Of a stretch of 64,000 bases of DNA, positions 8,738 through 17,353 are shown piece after piece (the first letter of the stretch is position 1; every line of letters starts with the position of its first letter). Both the position numbers and the translations under genes were made by a program. Source of the stretch: Candidatus Paraprochloron terpiosi LD05. GTDB lineage: Bacteria; Cyanobacteriota; Cyanobacteriia; Cyanobacteriales; Prochloraceae. Location of the stretch: positions 943,118-1,007,117 of the forward strand of contig CP073341.1 in NCBI GenBank assembly GCA_018141785.1. The letters run 5' to 3'. The notes under the pieces were generated by a model. It was not told where the DNA came from, searched no databases, and saw only the letters and a list, made by a program, of their open reading frames with translations.

Positions 8738-9286
8738 TTAAAACTCTGGTGCCCAAACATCCACAACAAATAATTTCCACCCCGGAAGCAACTCTGGTAC
8801 TTCTAAAATATCCCCATCTCCCAGCACAATTTTCTCAGTATTGGGGCGATAAACTTCCATGGTGCGAGTTTGGGGATCTACTAAAACCCCAACTTGAGTT
8901 TCCCACCTTAGAAAATCCTGTATCTTCTCACGAAGTTTCTTCACACTGTCTCTCTTAGATTTAACTTCAAATATCAAATCAGGGACACAATTCCCATAAT
9001 CTTCTGTAGGGTGAGGCAATCGTGAGGCACGGACAAAGGAAGCATCTGGTGCCCGCACATCTCCAGACTCATTAGGTAGGCGAAAACCTCCACTGGAAGC
9101 TATAACCCTGCCTAATTTACGAGGTCGTACCCAATTACGTAATTGAGCAACAATTTCTGCTGCTATTTCATCTGATTCCAACCCTGAGGGACTCATAACA
9201 ATAATTTCTCCATTGACTAACTCCATTTTCAGATCGGGATAATCTGCTTGCAGACTTTTTAAATTTTTAATTGTCAAACTAGACAT
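8738..9286 (-). CDS. Uma2-family endonuclease-fold protein
   Basis: Uma2/DUF820 protein of 182 residues. The core is MELVNGEIIVMSPSG (first strand), RAPDASFVRASRL (PD motif), CVPDLIFEVKSKRDSVKKLREK (the E-x-K/S strand and downstream Lys), then VGVLVDPQTRTMEVYRP. I chose ATG at 9284-9286 because GGAG lies nine bases upstream; an ATG five codons earlier would place that site inside the gene. Function is unproven; the family is widely assumed to be nuclease-like. Confidence 0.85.
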   Translation of the reverse strand: MSSLTIKNLKSLQADYPDLKMELVNGEIIVMSPSGLESDEIAAEIVAQLRNWVRPRKLGRVIASSGGFRLPNESGDVRAPDASFVRASRLPHPTEDYGNCVPDLIFEVKSKRDSVKKLREKIQDFLRWETQVGVLVDPQTRTMEVYRPNTEKIVLGDGDILEVPELLPGWKLFVVDVWAPEF

Positions 9287-9335
9287 GGCGATAATCTCCA
9301 AAAGTTGAAAAATCTGCGATTTTCCGGTTTCATTT

Positions 9336-10097
9336 CTACTTTACCCAATAACTCCACACTAAAGCCAAAATAACTGCCACCATAGCCCCTAGGAAAGTAT
9401 TGAGGATATTCACCAACTCGTTAGTGAGCCATTGCCATTTAGACTGTGCTGTAGCACCAATGAGACTTTCCAAATTAGTGGCTATAAAGGCGGCGAACGC
9501 ACACCAACCCACTCCCAACAAATCAATGGTTCCAAGTCCCCAACTTAAAAGAGCCATGACAACAGAAGCTAATATCCCCGCCAGAGTACCTTCCAAACTA
9601 ACTGCTCCTTCTGTTCCCCGTGCAACTGGTTGCCAAGTGGTAATCAAAAAAGTACTTTTACCGTAAGCTTTCCCTATTTCGCTGGCTGTAGTATCAGAGA
9701 GTTTGGTACAAAAACTAGCTACGTAAGCGAGTAAGAGCAATTCTTGATAGGGAGACTCTACAAACAGAGTTAATATAGCACAAATAGCCCCAATAAGTGC
9801 GGAACCCCAGACATTTTCTGGTCCTCGCGCCCCCCCACGGCCTTCCGCAATACCCAAACTTTCCTTTTGTGCCATACCTACCCTGGTGAGGGCAGAACCC
9901 ACGAGGAAATAGAACATGACTACTCCATATCCTTGCCAACCCAAAGTTCCCCAAATAATAACTCCAAGAAACCAAGCGTGGATATAGCCCAGAAAAGTGA
10001 GTAATTTTTTGGGTATAAGAAAGGCGATCGCCAATAATAACCCATTTAACCCCATTCCTAGGAGCCAAGGATTATACCAATCTATAGTATCGTTCAT
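9336..10097 (-). CDS. DUF92/TIGR00297 membrane protein, phytyl-phosphate kinase (VTE6)-like
   Basis: Integral membrane protein of 253 residues with about seven helices. Members of this family in plants (VTE6) and Synechocystis convert phytyl phosphate to phytyl diphosphate for tocopherol and phylloquinone synthesis. That assignment comes from family knowledge and is not directly visible in the sequence. Conserved blocks seen: ARGPENVWGSALIGAICA, ASFCTKLSDTTASEIGKAYGK (polar, likely catalytic) and GTEGAVSLEGTLAGI. Length is normal. It is flanked by an unrelated Uma2 gene and by cysC. Confidence 0.8.
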   Translation of the reverse strand: MNDTIDWYNPWLLGMGLNGLLLAIAFLIPKKLLTFLGYIHAWFLGVIIWGTLGWQGYGVVMFYFLVGSALTRVGMAQKESLGIAEGRGGARGPENVWGSALIGAICAILTLFVESPYQELLLLAYVASFCTKLSDTTASEIGKAYGKSTFLITTWQPVARGTEGAVSLEGTLAGILASVVMALLSWGLGTIDLLGVGWCAFAAFIATNLESLIGATAQSKWQWLTNELVNILNTFLGAMVAVILALVWSYWVK

Positions 10098-10198
10098 TTA
10101 AAATACTCAAATTTGTCTTTACTTAATATTCTTTCATTATATTATAATAAGCCAAGAAGTCCAGAGCTATTGCTATGAGTCATTCACAAATTATCAAC

Positions 10199-10336
10199 CA
10201 GCAATCTATTCTGCGTAGTTTGAGGACTCATAAGCTATCGGGAAAACTTAAGTACTTGTGGAGTTTTAGTATTGAGCATGACCATTCCCTACACTGGATT
10301 TGTTTAAGGAACCGTATTGATCACTGTTTACTGCTC
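10199..10336 (+). pseudogene. Possible remnant of a RelE/YafQ-type toxin gene
   Basis: The plus frame encodes SLRTHKLSGKLKYLWSFSIE, very close to the core of cyanobacterial RelE-family mRNA interferases (usual pattern: THKLxGKLKxxWSxSIxYDxRIxF). Neither the N-terminal half nor the C-terminal DIGTHDEVY-type end is present. The 3' part reads into a dispersed CTGCTCACTG repeat that touches the cysC stop. I see no antitoxin gene. Judged from one motif only. Confidence 0.4.
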
Positions 10337-10341
10337 ACTGC

Positions 10342-10878
10342 TCACTGTGAAGATAGGTAGCCCAGTTGTTCCAGCTTGTTAAGAACCTTAGCCACGCTGT
10401 CCGATAACTCTTCCAGATCCGTCCGACATTCTACTTCGGGATTTTCCGGCGGTTCATAGGGGTCGTCAATACCGGTAAAGCCCTTAATTTCTCCTGCTCG
10501 AGCGCGCTGATAAAGTCCTTTCACGTCTCTCCCTTCGCACACTGCTAGGGGAGCATTCACAAATACTTCCACAAAATCGCCAATTTTCTGCCTTACCTCT
10601 TCTCGAATTGCCCTGTAAGGGGAAATAGCGGAAACCAAGACAATGACGCCATTGCGAGTTAACAGGTGGGAAACAAAACCAATGCGGCGGATATTTTCAT
10701 CTCGGTCTTCTTTAGAAAAACCCAACCCCTTGGTGAGATTTTGCCTTACTATATCCCCATCTAAGATTTCAAAATTTACTGCTCTTGCCACCAGTTCCTT
10801 GGCTAATGCTTGAGTGATAGTGGTTTTACCCGCACCACTGAAACCCGTAAACCAGATTGTTACTCCACGCTGCTTCAT
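10342..10878 (-). CDS. cysC: Adenylylsulfate (APS) kinase
   Basis: Phosphorylates APS to PAPS in sulfate assimilation. The 178 residues begin [20 protein letters not shown], with the P-loop GFSGAGKT at 12-19, followed by [27 protein letters not shown] (substrate-binding segment), [22 protein letters not shown] and [14 protein letters not shown]. Length and motifs are complete. The neighbouring genes are not other sulfate-assimilation enzymes, although a DASS-type anion permease lies 3 kb away. Confidence 0.95.
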   Translation of the reverse strand: MKQRGVTIWFTGFSGAGKTTITQALAKELVARAVNFEILDGDIVRQNLTKGLGFSKEDRDENIRRIGFVSHLLTRNGVIVLVSAISPYRAIREEVRQKIGDFVEVFVNAPLAVCEGRDVKGLYQRARAGEIKGFTGIDDPYEPPENPEVECRTDLEELSDSVAKVLNKLEQLGYLSSQ

Positions 10879-10922
10879 ATCTATCCCGTCTTTTTTTATC
10901 CTACTTCTGAGTGTAATATAGC

Positions 10923-11867
10923 TTAAGGCTTAATTAACTGAGACTCCTCTTGGCGATATTTGGCAATCAGCCTACGTTGCTTGAATTGAGGATAAAGAAG
11001 CAGCAATCCCATGGGGAGAATTGTCCCAGCCAGGGTTGCCATCATAAATGGTGCCAAAAAGCCCACTAGAGGAGCCATGGCCAAACTCATCCCTAACCCT
11101 GACGCCAGCAATAAGAGCAGAAAGGCAAAACTTTGCTCATAACCTCGACGAGCAAAATGCTTCATCCCAGCTGTTAGCAAAGCTTTTATCCCAGCACTGA
11201 TTACTATCCCCACCACAAGGTAAACTACAGTAACCCCGGCTGCAAAAACAAGATCCCAAAATGCGCCCACATAACCCAAGCTAAACTTAGCCAAAGTTAT
11301 AAGCAGAGCGACGATACCCATTCCCACCAAAGCACCTTTCACCGCTACCGTGCCAAATAGAGCGCCGATTAACGTCCCTATGCCGAACATACCGACAATA
11401 AACCAATCCACCCAAGCTTTAGTCCAAGGAAAAGCGACCCCAAATACTACGGCAAAAGAAATTGCGAATAGTACTGCTGGATAAAAATAAGGCAGTTTTC
11501 CCGCCGCAATTAATCTGGGAGCAGTCTTCACTTTCACTGTTAAAGAACGAGTTTCCTCTCCGTACTCGCGACTCCGTTTCGCGAGATGAAATAAAATCTG
11601 ACGCTCGTAGACCTTTCCCACCATCAACTTACTCGTATCCACCACAATTTGTAAGCGTTGGGCATTATCTACCAACCCGCCTGGGGTCAAGGAAATCCAA
11701 GCATGACCAGCGTTAGTATGGGGGGGATCGCTCTCATGGGGAGCCACCTCCCACCTGCCTTCGGACCCCACCAGATTTTCCATGGCGATACTCTGGGTAA
11801 GCTTTTCACCCCATTTAGTGGCTTCTAACTCCAAAATATCTTCACTCAATTTAACTTCCGAATCCAT
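10923..11867 (-). CDS. Membrane protein with N-terminal beta domain, unknown function
   Basis: Protein of 314 residues. Residues 1-115 form a soluble, beta-rich region ([20 protein letters not shown], then [16 protein letters not shown]) that looks like an immunoglobulin-like sandwich. Residues 125-300 hold about six hydrophobic segments rich in Gly and Ala, followed by a basic tail ([16 protein letters not shown]). I do not recognise a family. The soluble domain may bind a partner and the membrane part anchor it, but nothing in the neighbourhood supports a role. Confidence 0.6.
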   Translation of the reverse strand: MDSEVKLSEDILELEATKWGEKLTQSIAMENLVGSEGRWEVAPHESDPPHTNAGHAWISLTPGGLVDNAQRLQIVVDTSKLMVGKVYERQILFHLAKRSREYGEETRSLTVKVKTAPRLIAAGKLPYFYPAVLFAISFAVVFGVAFPWTKAWVDWFIVGMFGIGTLIGALFGTVAVKGALVGMGIVALLITLAKFSLGYVGAFWDLVFAAGVTVVYLVVGIVISAGIKALLTAGMKHFARRGYEQSFAFLLLLLASGLGMSLAMAPLVGFLAPFMMATLAGTILPMGLLLLYPQFKQRRLIAKYRQEESQLIKP

Positions 11868-12007
11868 TGGCTCAATATTAATATTTATAGATTTATTGGT
11901 TAATTGTGTAACTTTTGTGATACAATATATCGATTATATCACCTGATAGCCGTGGCTATAGAAAAATAGGTAAAATTACTCCTATTATAGGCGATCTGAA
12001 ATTCTTT

Positions 12008-12027
12008 GTGCCTTGGGGCCAAGGCAC
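12008..12027. terminator. Perfect hairpin GTGCCTTGG/CCAAGGCAC
   Basis: A 9-bp perfect stem with a 2-base loop, 33 bases beyond the stop of the minus-strand condensation-domain pseudogene. No T-run follows it on either strand, so it may be a terminator relic or a dispersed palindrome. Confidence 0.4.
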
Positions 12028-12059
12028 GAGGATTGCTAGGTTAACTACTATTAAAGCAT

Positions 12060-13364
12060 TTATCTTGAGCTTTCTTCAATCAGACAATTAATAACACCAC
12101 CAGCAAGCATCTCCATAGTATCTTGACTGACTGAAGGCATGGATACCAGGAAATTGAAAATCATTTTATCATTAAAAGTAGCAACAGCCACGGTAAAAGT
12201 CTTGCCAAAAATCACATTGGAGGGAACAAAGCTGATTTCTTCTAGGGCAATTTTACCATAAACAGCAGGAATATTGACTCTGCCAATATTAGTTACAGAA
12301 ATAGTGGGGGGCGATCCATCGATATTATCTTCATAGGATTCAAGTATTTTTCTAGATAGCATTAAAGGCTTAAACATATCTTTCCTCTTTAAACTATCAG
12401 CAATATTTTGGGTTACCTCTCTGGATAAATCCCAGAATGACATCTGAGGCTTTATCTTATGAAATGAAGTTAAAAAGGAAGCTAAGATACCCATATTATT
12501 ATGAGCTATGGGAGGTTCTAGCCGACTGCGCAAATCTACATAGGAGCGGCAGCAAACATTCATATTCCTAGTTTTTCCCTTGCTAATCTTCTTGGCTACT
12601 GTCAGGAGCATTGCTGCACATATAGCACCTTGTACTGTTGTTTCCTCTTCCCGACAAAGCTTAACTAATTTTTGCGTTATTTTTGGTTCTAAGCATCTTT
12701 GAGTCATACCACAACGACGCTCTTCAATGGAAATGGTTTTTTCTGACTCTAATGCTTCTGGTTGATGGAAGAGCATTTGTAGTTTTAGTTTCAGCCAAAA
12801 CCATAGAGTCTGGATCTGCCCTTGTTTCCCGTGCATCCATTGAGGTAATAGTTGCTCTAAGGATGGAATAGCAGGCTGATAATCCACATCTAGCTGCTTA
12901 CCAGAGGCAATTGTTTGGTAATATTGCAGTAGCTCCGATTGTAAACTAATGCAAGATAAGCCGTCTGATATGCCATGATGTACAGTTGTAATTAAATAGC
13001 TGGTATTTATTTGAGCCTGATTATGAATCAATATGCATCTAAGGAGAGTTTTACTGCTGTCAATTGTCTGGTTTAATTCTTCTCTGACAACATCTTCCCA
13101 ACTTTCATCTTCTCCCTGGGAAAGTACGCGCAAGGGTATTTTTTCTGTTCCTTCGGTGGTAAACTGGAGATGATAAGGCTCTCCTACAATACGGGAGTTG
13201 AGAAGAGGATGGATGGTTTGAAGAACATTGAGTGCCTGCTGTTAAATTTCACCTCTAATTTCACCTTTAATCCGACTAATTGTTACAATATTCAATGAAC
13301 CATTCTGGCGGTTCAGTAGCTCCGTTCCTTGTTCTGTTATAGTCAGGGGTCTATTGTAATTCAT
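12060..13364 (-). pseudogene. Condensation-domain acyltransferase-like gene with in-frame stop
   Basis: From the ATG at 13362-13364 the frame runs 40 codons (MNYNRPLTITEQG...), meets TAA at 13242-13244, then continues in the same frame for 394 codons to 12060. The second part has the condensation/acyltransferase signature HHGISDG (HxxxDG) and later CRSYVDLRSRLEPP. The family includes peptide-synthetase condensation domains and alcohol or PapA-type acyltransferases. Just before the stop, GGTGAAATT occurs twice in a row, so a small duplication or a CAG-to-TAA-type change may be the cause. A shorter product starting at TTG 13133 would lack the N-terminal strand and is unlikely to work. Confidence 0.75.
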
Positions 13365-13377
13365 CTATATTTTTTTT

Positions 13378-13402
13378 CGCGCAAAGGCGCAAAGGCGCAA
13401 AG
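13378..13402. repeat. Short periodic repeat, CGCAAAGG unit
   Basis: GCGCAAAGGCGCAAAGGCGC continues to CAAAG: nearly three perfect tandem copies of a 9-base unit, between two minus-strand genes. Confidence 0.75.
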
Positions 13403-13407
13403 TGTTA

Positions 13408-13842
13408 TTATTCAATAATGTACTCGACTCGGTCGGGTAGATTATCCAACTTGGGTGTGAGAACATTGGAAGCCGCAATAATGACCTTGATAGATTCTTG
13501 AGATAAAAGACTTTCAATATATTCTGGCAAAGACTGTCCTTCCACCACCCCCCCAATAATTAATTCTAAATTATCAGCTACTGCTGCTTTTCGCTCTACT
13601 CGTTTCAGCACGTCATCAGCAAGCGCTCGGTATCCTGCTAACATGGAAGCTTGTAAGTTGTGGAGAGAAGCGGCTCCGAGCCAACCAGTCTCTGCCATTT
13701 CATGAATTGTTACCTCTAGAGACTCAGAACTAATAAAGAAAACTACCTGCAAAGACTCCGAGGCATGCTGCGCTTCTGCTATTGCTTTTTCCATTGCTCT
13801 ATCGTAAGCATAGGGATTGGCGATCACAAGCTTTATACTCAT
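13408..13842 (-). CDS. Small alpha/beta protein, possibly universal-stress-like
   Basis: Protein of 144 residues starting MSIKLVIANPYAYDRAMEKA at ATG 13840-13842, four bases after the stop of the permease gene, so the two are probably co-transcribed. The alternation of strands and helices (LQVVFFISSE, ELIIGGVVEG, KVIIAASNVL) and a stretch like GRALADDVLKRVE resemble a universal stress protein fold, but the usual G-x2-G-x9-G(S/T) ATP loop is not visible. It may be a regulatory partner of the transporter. Confidence 0.6.
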   Translation of the reverse strand: MSIKLVIANPYAYDRAMEKAIAEAQHASESLQVVFFISSESLEVTIHEMAETGWLGAASLHNLQASMLAGYRALADDVLKRVERKAAVADNLELIIGGVVEGQSLPEYIESLLSQESIKVIIAASNVLTPKLDNLPDRVEYIIE

Positions 13843-13846
13843 AAAT

Positions 13847-15268
13847 TTATACCCCCAAATCGAATAACGGCCAATAAAATTTAGCCATAGCAATAAAAAG
13901 CACAAATCCTATCAACTTCAACCACAAACCGCGACGAAAAGCTGTACTCGGAGAAACGTAACCGCTATTAATCACAATGGCGATGGTAGGGCTACTCACG
14001 GGGAGCATAAACGCCAATCCGGAAGGTAAAGTCACCCCCAAAGTCATGGCCCGAGCATCGACCCCATATTGTTCTGCCAACACCAGAGCAATAGGCATTA
14101 ACACCGCTACTGCTGCCCCGTTACTCATGCCTTCCGTTAAGAAGATAATAATGGTGACGATGGCGACAAAGCAAACCAGAGGAGAATTAATCCAATTGGC
14201 TAATAAATTGTTAGCCAAAGCGGAGGCTGCTCCTGTATCCCGAAGAATGGCACTGAGGGCGATGGCGCTGCCGTACATTAAAAAAATACCCCAGTTTACA
14301 TCTTCTTCTACTTCTTGCCAATCGGCCAAACCGAAGACAAAACTCAAAACTACCCCCAATAATGCTACTGTATCCAATCCCCAGGTGGTACCTTTAAATA
14401 TCCAGAGTACAACAGTCAATACCACTACTACTATGGTACCTGCTTCCCGCCCTCGAATTGGTCCTAATTGCCGTCCTTGAACCTCTAACACTTTCCGCGC
14501 GGAAGCTAGAGATACCGCAGTACCCTTACCGATTCGCAATAACAAACCATAGGCAACCAACAACAACAGTACTACCAAAGGTAGAGATAAAATTACCCAC
14601 TGGGAGAAGGTAATATCCAATCCTGTGGTTCGCCGCAAAATGCCCAAAGCCAAAGCAGCTCTCGCCCCACCTAGGAGAGTAGCCATACCGCCAATACCCG
14701 CCCCCCAAGCCAAAGCCAAGAATGCTGCTAACCCAAAACGTCCTCCAGGTTTTGCCCCAGCTGCCTGCACCACCTGCAAAACTACAGGAAAGAGCATAGC
14801 AGCCACAGCATGGGAACTAATCACAAAAGACATAGCCGCTGCCAGCCCTAAAATGGAACCTATGAGAGCATTCTGGTTATAACCAAACCGAGACACTACC
14901 GCCAGGGCGAGACGAGTACTCAGCCCTGAGCGCATAATGGGGCTGGCGAGGATAAAAGCACCTAAGATAAAGAATACAGCTCGGTTGCCGAAGTAACTAT
15001 AGGTAGCGCTATGATCCAGAGTACCGCTGACGGGAATGAGAAAAAGAACAATTAAACCTGTTACCGCTAGGGGTAAGGTACTGGTACCCCATAAGAAAGC
15101 CGTCACCCCAAATACTGCCAAAGACAGTTTCCCTTCGGTGCTAAACTCAGGGAGAGGAAGGGCGAGGATAAGTCCATAAATCCCTGCTGCTACCAGACAC
15201 CAGACCCAGCGGTATTTTGGCTGGCGTAAAGTTCGCCATCGAGCGCGAAGCTGTTTGGATATTTTCAT
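13847..15268 (-). CDS. DASS/SLC13-family anion (sulfate or dicarboxylate) permease
   Basis: Polytopic membrane protein of 473 residues of the divalent anion:Na+ symporter family, which imports sulfate or C4-dicarboxylates. About 11-12 helices are visible. Family features are ILASPIMRSGLSTRLAL (first SNT-like half), WGAGIGGMATLLGGARAAL, LTEGMSNGAAVAVLMPIAL (second half) and LPSGLAFMLPVSSPTIAIV near the C-terminus. It lacks the TrkA-C/RCK insert found in longer sulfate members. Sulfate is suggested by cysC 3 kb away, but that is weak evidence. Confidence 0.85.
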   Translation of the reverse strand: MKISKQLRARWRTLRQPKYRWVWCLVAAGIYGLILALPLPEFSTEGKLSLAVFGVTAFLWGTSTLPLAVTGLIVLFLIPVSGTLDHSATYSYFGNRAVFFILGAFILASPIMRSGLSTRLALAVVSRFGYNQNALIGSILGLAAAMSFVISSHAVAAMLFPVVLQVVQAAGAKPGGRFGLAAFLALAWGAGIGGMATLLGGARAALALGILRRTTGLDITFSQWVILSLPLVVLLLLVAYGLLLRIGKGTAVSLASARKVLEVQGRQLGPIRGREAGTIVVVVLTVVLWIFKGTTWGLDTVALLGVVLSFVFGLADWQEVEEDVNWGIFLMYGSAIALSAILRDTGAASALANNLLANWINSPLVCFVAIVTIIIFLTEGMSNGAAVAVLMPIALVLAEQYGVDARAMTLGVTLPSGLAFMLPVSSPTIAIVINSGYVSPSTAFRRGLWLKLIGFVLFIAMAKFYWPLFDLGV

Positions 15269-15494
15269 TTATAATTTGGGCAAACAACTGAAGTCTTGGA
15301 GCGTCAGCACCCCGCTCTAAAGAGACGTTGCTCTCTAGCCTCTCTCTTTAGGTAGCTGACCAGCCTAAGCCCTTTGAGGGCTACGTTATCTATTGTGTTA
15401 AAATTCCTACCCTAGAATGCGTCGCTAGTTCTAGGCTCTAGAACCGGGTGGTTAAACAGCTTTACGAGGGGTAAGGCAGTGCTACTGGGAAAGT

Positions 15495-15668
15495 ACCCAC
15501 CCCCTTTCCCCCTCCCGGGAGGGGGTAGGGGTGGGTTGGCGAAGCGCACTTTACCCTCGAAAGAGGAGTCAGAGGGGTTTATCCCCCTCCCCCCCTTATT
15601 GAGGGGACTGCGCCCTGGGGGCGCTAAACGTTTTCCTCCCCGCCCCCGGCATCGATTGATGGCGGGGG
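15495..15668. repeat. Hairpin-rich spacer with CCCCCGGCAT palindrome
   Basis: The 428-base spacer 15269-15696 has no credible gene. It holds a nested hairpin at 15495-15536 (outer arms ACCCACCCC/GGGGTGGGT, inner CCCCCTCCCGGGAGGGGG at 15508-15525), a GCGCCC/GGGCGC hairpin at 15610-15624 and the CCCCCGGCAT...GGCGGGGG palindrome at 15643-15668. The last matches 8387-8412. Such stacked GC-rich hairpins look like a mobile-element end or a structured RNA, but I cannot assign it. The final ACTAGGAG before 15697 supplies the ribosome site of the next gene. Confidence 0.5.
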
Positions 15669-15696
15669 ACGGGGTTTCTAACGACTAGGAGTTTTC

Positions 15697-16170
15697 ATGA
15701 AGGACCCTATCATCTTCCATCTTGCTATTCCCATTAACGACATTAAACTTGCCAAAACTTTCTATTGTGTTGGTTTAGGGTGTAGAGTTGGTCGGGAAAA
15801 CACCACTGCGATTATTTTCAACTTCTGGGGTCATCAAGTGGTGGCTCACATGACACCAGAACCTTTAATTCCCCCAAAAAGCATCTATCCACGACATTTT
15901 GGTTTAATTTTCTCCCATCAATCTCAATGGGAAGCCATTCTAGCACGGGGGCAAGAGAGAGAATTGTCTTTTTACCAACAACCCAAGGTGCGCTTTCCGG
16001 GTCAGTTAACGGAACATCGTACTTTTTTCTTACAAGATCCGTTTTACAATTTGTTAGAGTTTAAGTGGTATCGTCATAGTGAGGCTATTTTTAGCGATGG
16101 CGAATTAACCACTATTGGCGACCCCGCGCGGCCTCCCACAGCTGATACTTTCGGACGCCCCGAATATTAA
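15697..16170 (+). CDS. VOC-family (glyoxalase/dioxygenase fold) protein
   Basis: Protein of 157 residues of the vicinal-oxygen-chelate superfamily. Two beta-alpha-beta-beta-beta modules are visible: FHLAIPINDIKLAKTFYCVG (first strand with a metal-binding His, residue 8) and PRHFGLIFSHQSQWEAILAR, then HRTFFLQDPFYNLLEFKWYR with the metal-binding Glu. Substrate unknown; cyanobacterial members are usually annotated only as glyoxalase-like. The ribosome site AGGAG lies seven bases upstream of the ATG. Confidence 0.85.
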   Translation: MKDPIIFHLAIPINDIKLAKTFYCVGLGCRVGRENTTAIIFNFWGHQVVAHMTPEPLIPPKSIYPRHFGLIFSHQSQWEAILARGQERELSFYQQPKVRFPGQLTEHRTFFLQDPFYNLLEFKWYRHSEAIFSDGELTTIGDPARPPTADTFGRPEY

Positions 16171-16226
16171 TAAAAATGACAATGCTTATGAAGTTGAAAT
16201 TGTAGATTATCATTAGGAGATAGCTT

Positions 16227-16475
16227 ATGGATACTGAACTATTAAGAAATCCTCATGTTAGTGAAATCCTAAAACTTGAATTTTTAGAATAACTAGCCAT
16301 GAGCGAACAATATCTAGCAGAAAGAAAAAATAAGAGTTTCTAGAGCTATTATTGAGAATATCATTTAAGGTAGGTCTGTACTCACAGCAGCTCTGGATTT
16401 ACGTTTAAGTCTTTCTTTTTAATACTTCAAAATGCTTATTAACTTATGGAAGCTAAAAGATATTTTGGGTAAATC
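16227..16475 (+). pseudogene. Decayed HigA-type (XRE) antitoxin gene
   Basis: A ribosome site (AGGAG) and ATG are intact. The first 21 codons (LLRNPHVSEILKLEFLE) match the HigA pattern NPHPGEILKEEFL, then TAA at 16290 interrupts. The same frame continues LAMSEQYLAERK (helix 2). After a frame change, VSRAIIENI (helix 3), LTAALDLRLSLSF and INLWKLKDIL follow, matching VSRRINEIV, TADTALRLARYF and WLNLQ of intact HigA, with at least two further stops. No HigB toxin gene is present. The whole 510-base spacer is explained by this and the repeat at 16558. Confidence 0.65.
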
Positions 16476-16557
16476 TTGAATTCAGATTATTCCTAATTAC
16501 TCTCTGGCAGGTTGAGTTGACGTAGTGGAATGACACAGCTAAAATGGTGAAAAGCGC

Positions 16558-16600
16558 GTAGGTTGGGCCCAAGGCCCACTGTCGGGGGATGAAACCCAAC
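16558..16600. repeat. GTAGGTTGGG-type palindromic repeat
   Basis: GTAGGTTGGG at the left and AAACCCAAC at the right flank a GGGCCCAAGGCCC core. Related to the larger elements at 29347-29424 and 35159-35233. Confidence 0.5.
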
Positions 16601-16681
16601 TTGGTTAATAAATTGGCAAGGTGACCTTGGGTTTCACTTCCTTAAATTTGAGGAAAAATCCAGTAAAAAAGAGTAATCAAA

Positions 16682-17263
16682 ATGTTAAACCTAATTTCTG
16701 TCCCTCGCAACAACTCAGAGCTGTTGACTCTAGAAGAGTTTCTGAAATTACCAGAGACAGAACCCGCCAGCGAATACATTAACGGAGTAATCATTCAAAA
16801 ACCTATGCCCCAAGGAGAACACAGCACACTACAGGGTGATTTGGTCAGTGCTCTGAATGGCACTCTGAAGCCTCCGAAGGTTGGTCGTGCCTATCCAGAG
16901 TTACGCTGTACCTTTGGAGGAATATCTATTGTACCGGATGTGTCTGTCTTTCAATGGGGAAGAATTCCGAGGCGAGCTGATGGGAGAGTTGAAAATACAT
17001 TCAATATTGCACCAGATTGGACCATCGAAATTCTCTCTCCCAAGCAAACTCGAAAAAAAGTAATTAATAACATTCTCCACTGTCTTAATCACGGCACTAA
17101 GATGGGCTGGCTGTTGGATTCAGACAAATCTAACATATTTGTTTACGATACGGACAAATCCGTGGAAATATTTGAAGCAGCAGATGTGGTGGTACCAGTA
17201 CCAGAGTTTGCTGAGGCAGTTCAGCTTACCATAGGCGAGATATTTGATTGGTTAAAGGCATAG
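16682..17263 (+). CDS. Uma2-family endonuclease-fold protein
   Basis: 193 residues with the complete family pattern: LLTLEEFLKLPETEPASEYI, NGVIIQKPMPQGEHS, SIVPDVSVFQWGRIP (PD motif), PDWTIEILSPKQTRKKVINN (E-x-L-S-P with downstream Lys) and MGWLLDSDKSNIFVYD. It belongs to the Uma2 subgroup with the LSPxQ motif and so differs from the paralogues at 18.8 and 28.6 kb. The start ATG is preceded by AAAAAGAG, a weak ribosome site. Confidence 0.87.
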   Translation: MLNLISVPRNNSELLTLEEFLKLPETEPASEYINGVIIQKPMPQGEHSTLQGDLVSALNGTLKPPKVGRAYPELRCTFGGISIVPDVSVFQWGRIPRRADGRVENTFNIAPDWTIEILSPKQTRKKVINNILHCLNHGTKMGWLLDSDKSNIFVYDTDKSVEIFEAADVVVPVPEFAEAVQLTIGEIFDWLKA

Positions 17264-17353
17264 AGATCCATATTGCCCAATTTCCTCGGTTTTAGGGTTA
17301 AATATCAGTAAGCTGAGGTAGTATTTAGTAGAGAAAATTGTTAGTAACCACTG

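Noticed and set aside
8608..8958. Plus-strand open frame of 116 codons
   Set aside because: Two thirds of it is antisense to a well-supported Uma2 gene, and there is no ribosome site. The unique N-terminal part matches nothing I recognise.
13977..14882. Long plus-strand frames opposite the DASS permease
   Set aside because: Shadow frames of a membrane-protein gene with strong codon bias; Ala/Pro/Lys-rich composition typical of antisense reading.
10342..15268. Sulfate-assimilation cluster (cysC plus DASS permease)
   Set aside because: The two genes are 3 kb apart, with an unrelated membrane protein and a pseudogene between them; no other sulfur genes are present.
15479..15688. 69-codon open frame in the hairpin-rich spacer
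   Set aside because: Its protein is Pro/Gly/Arg-rich because it reads through GC-rich palindromes; no ribosome site.
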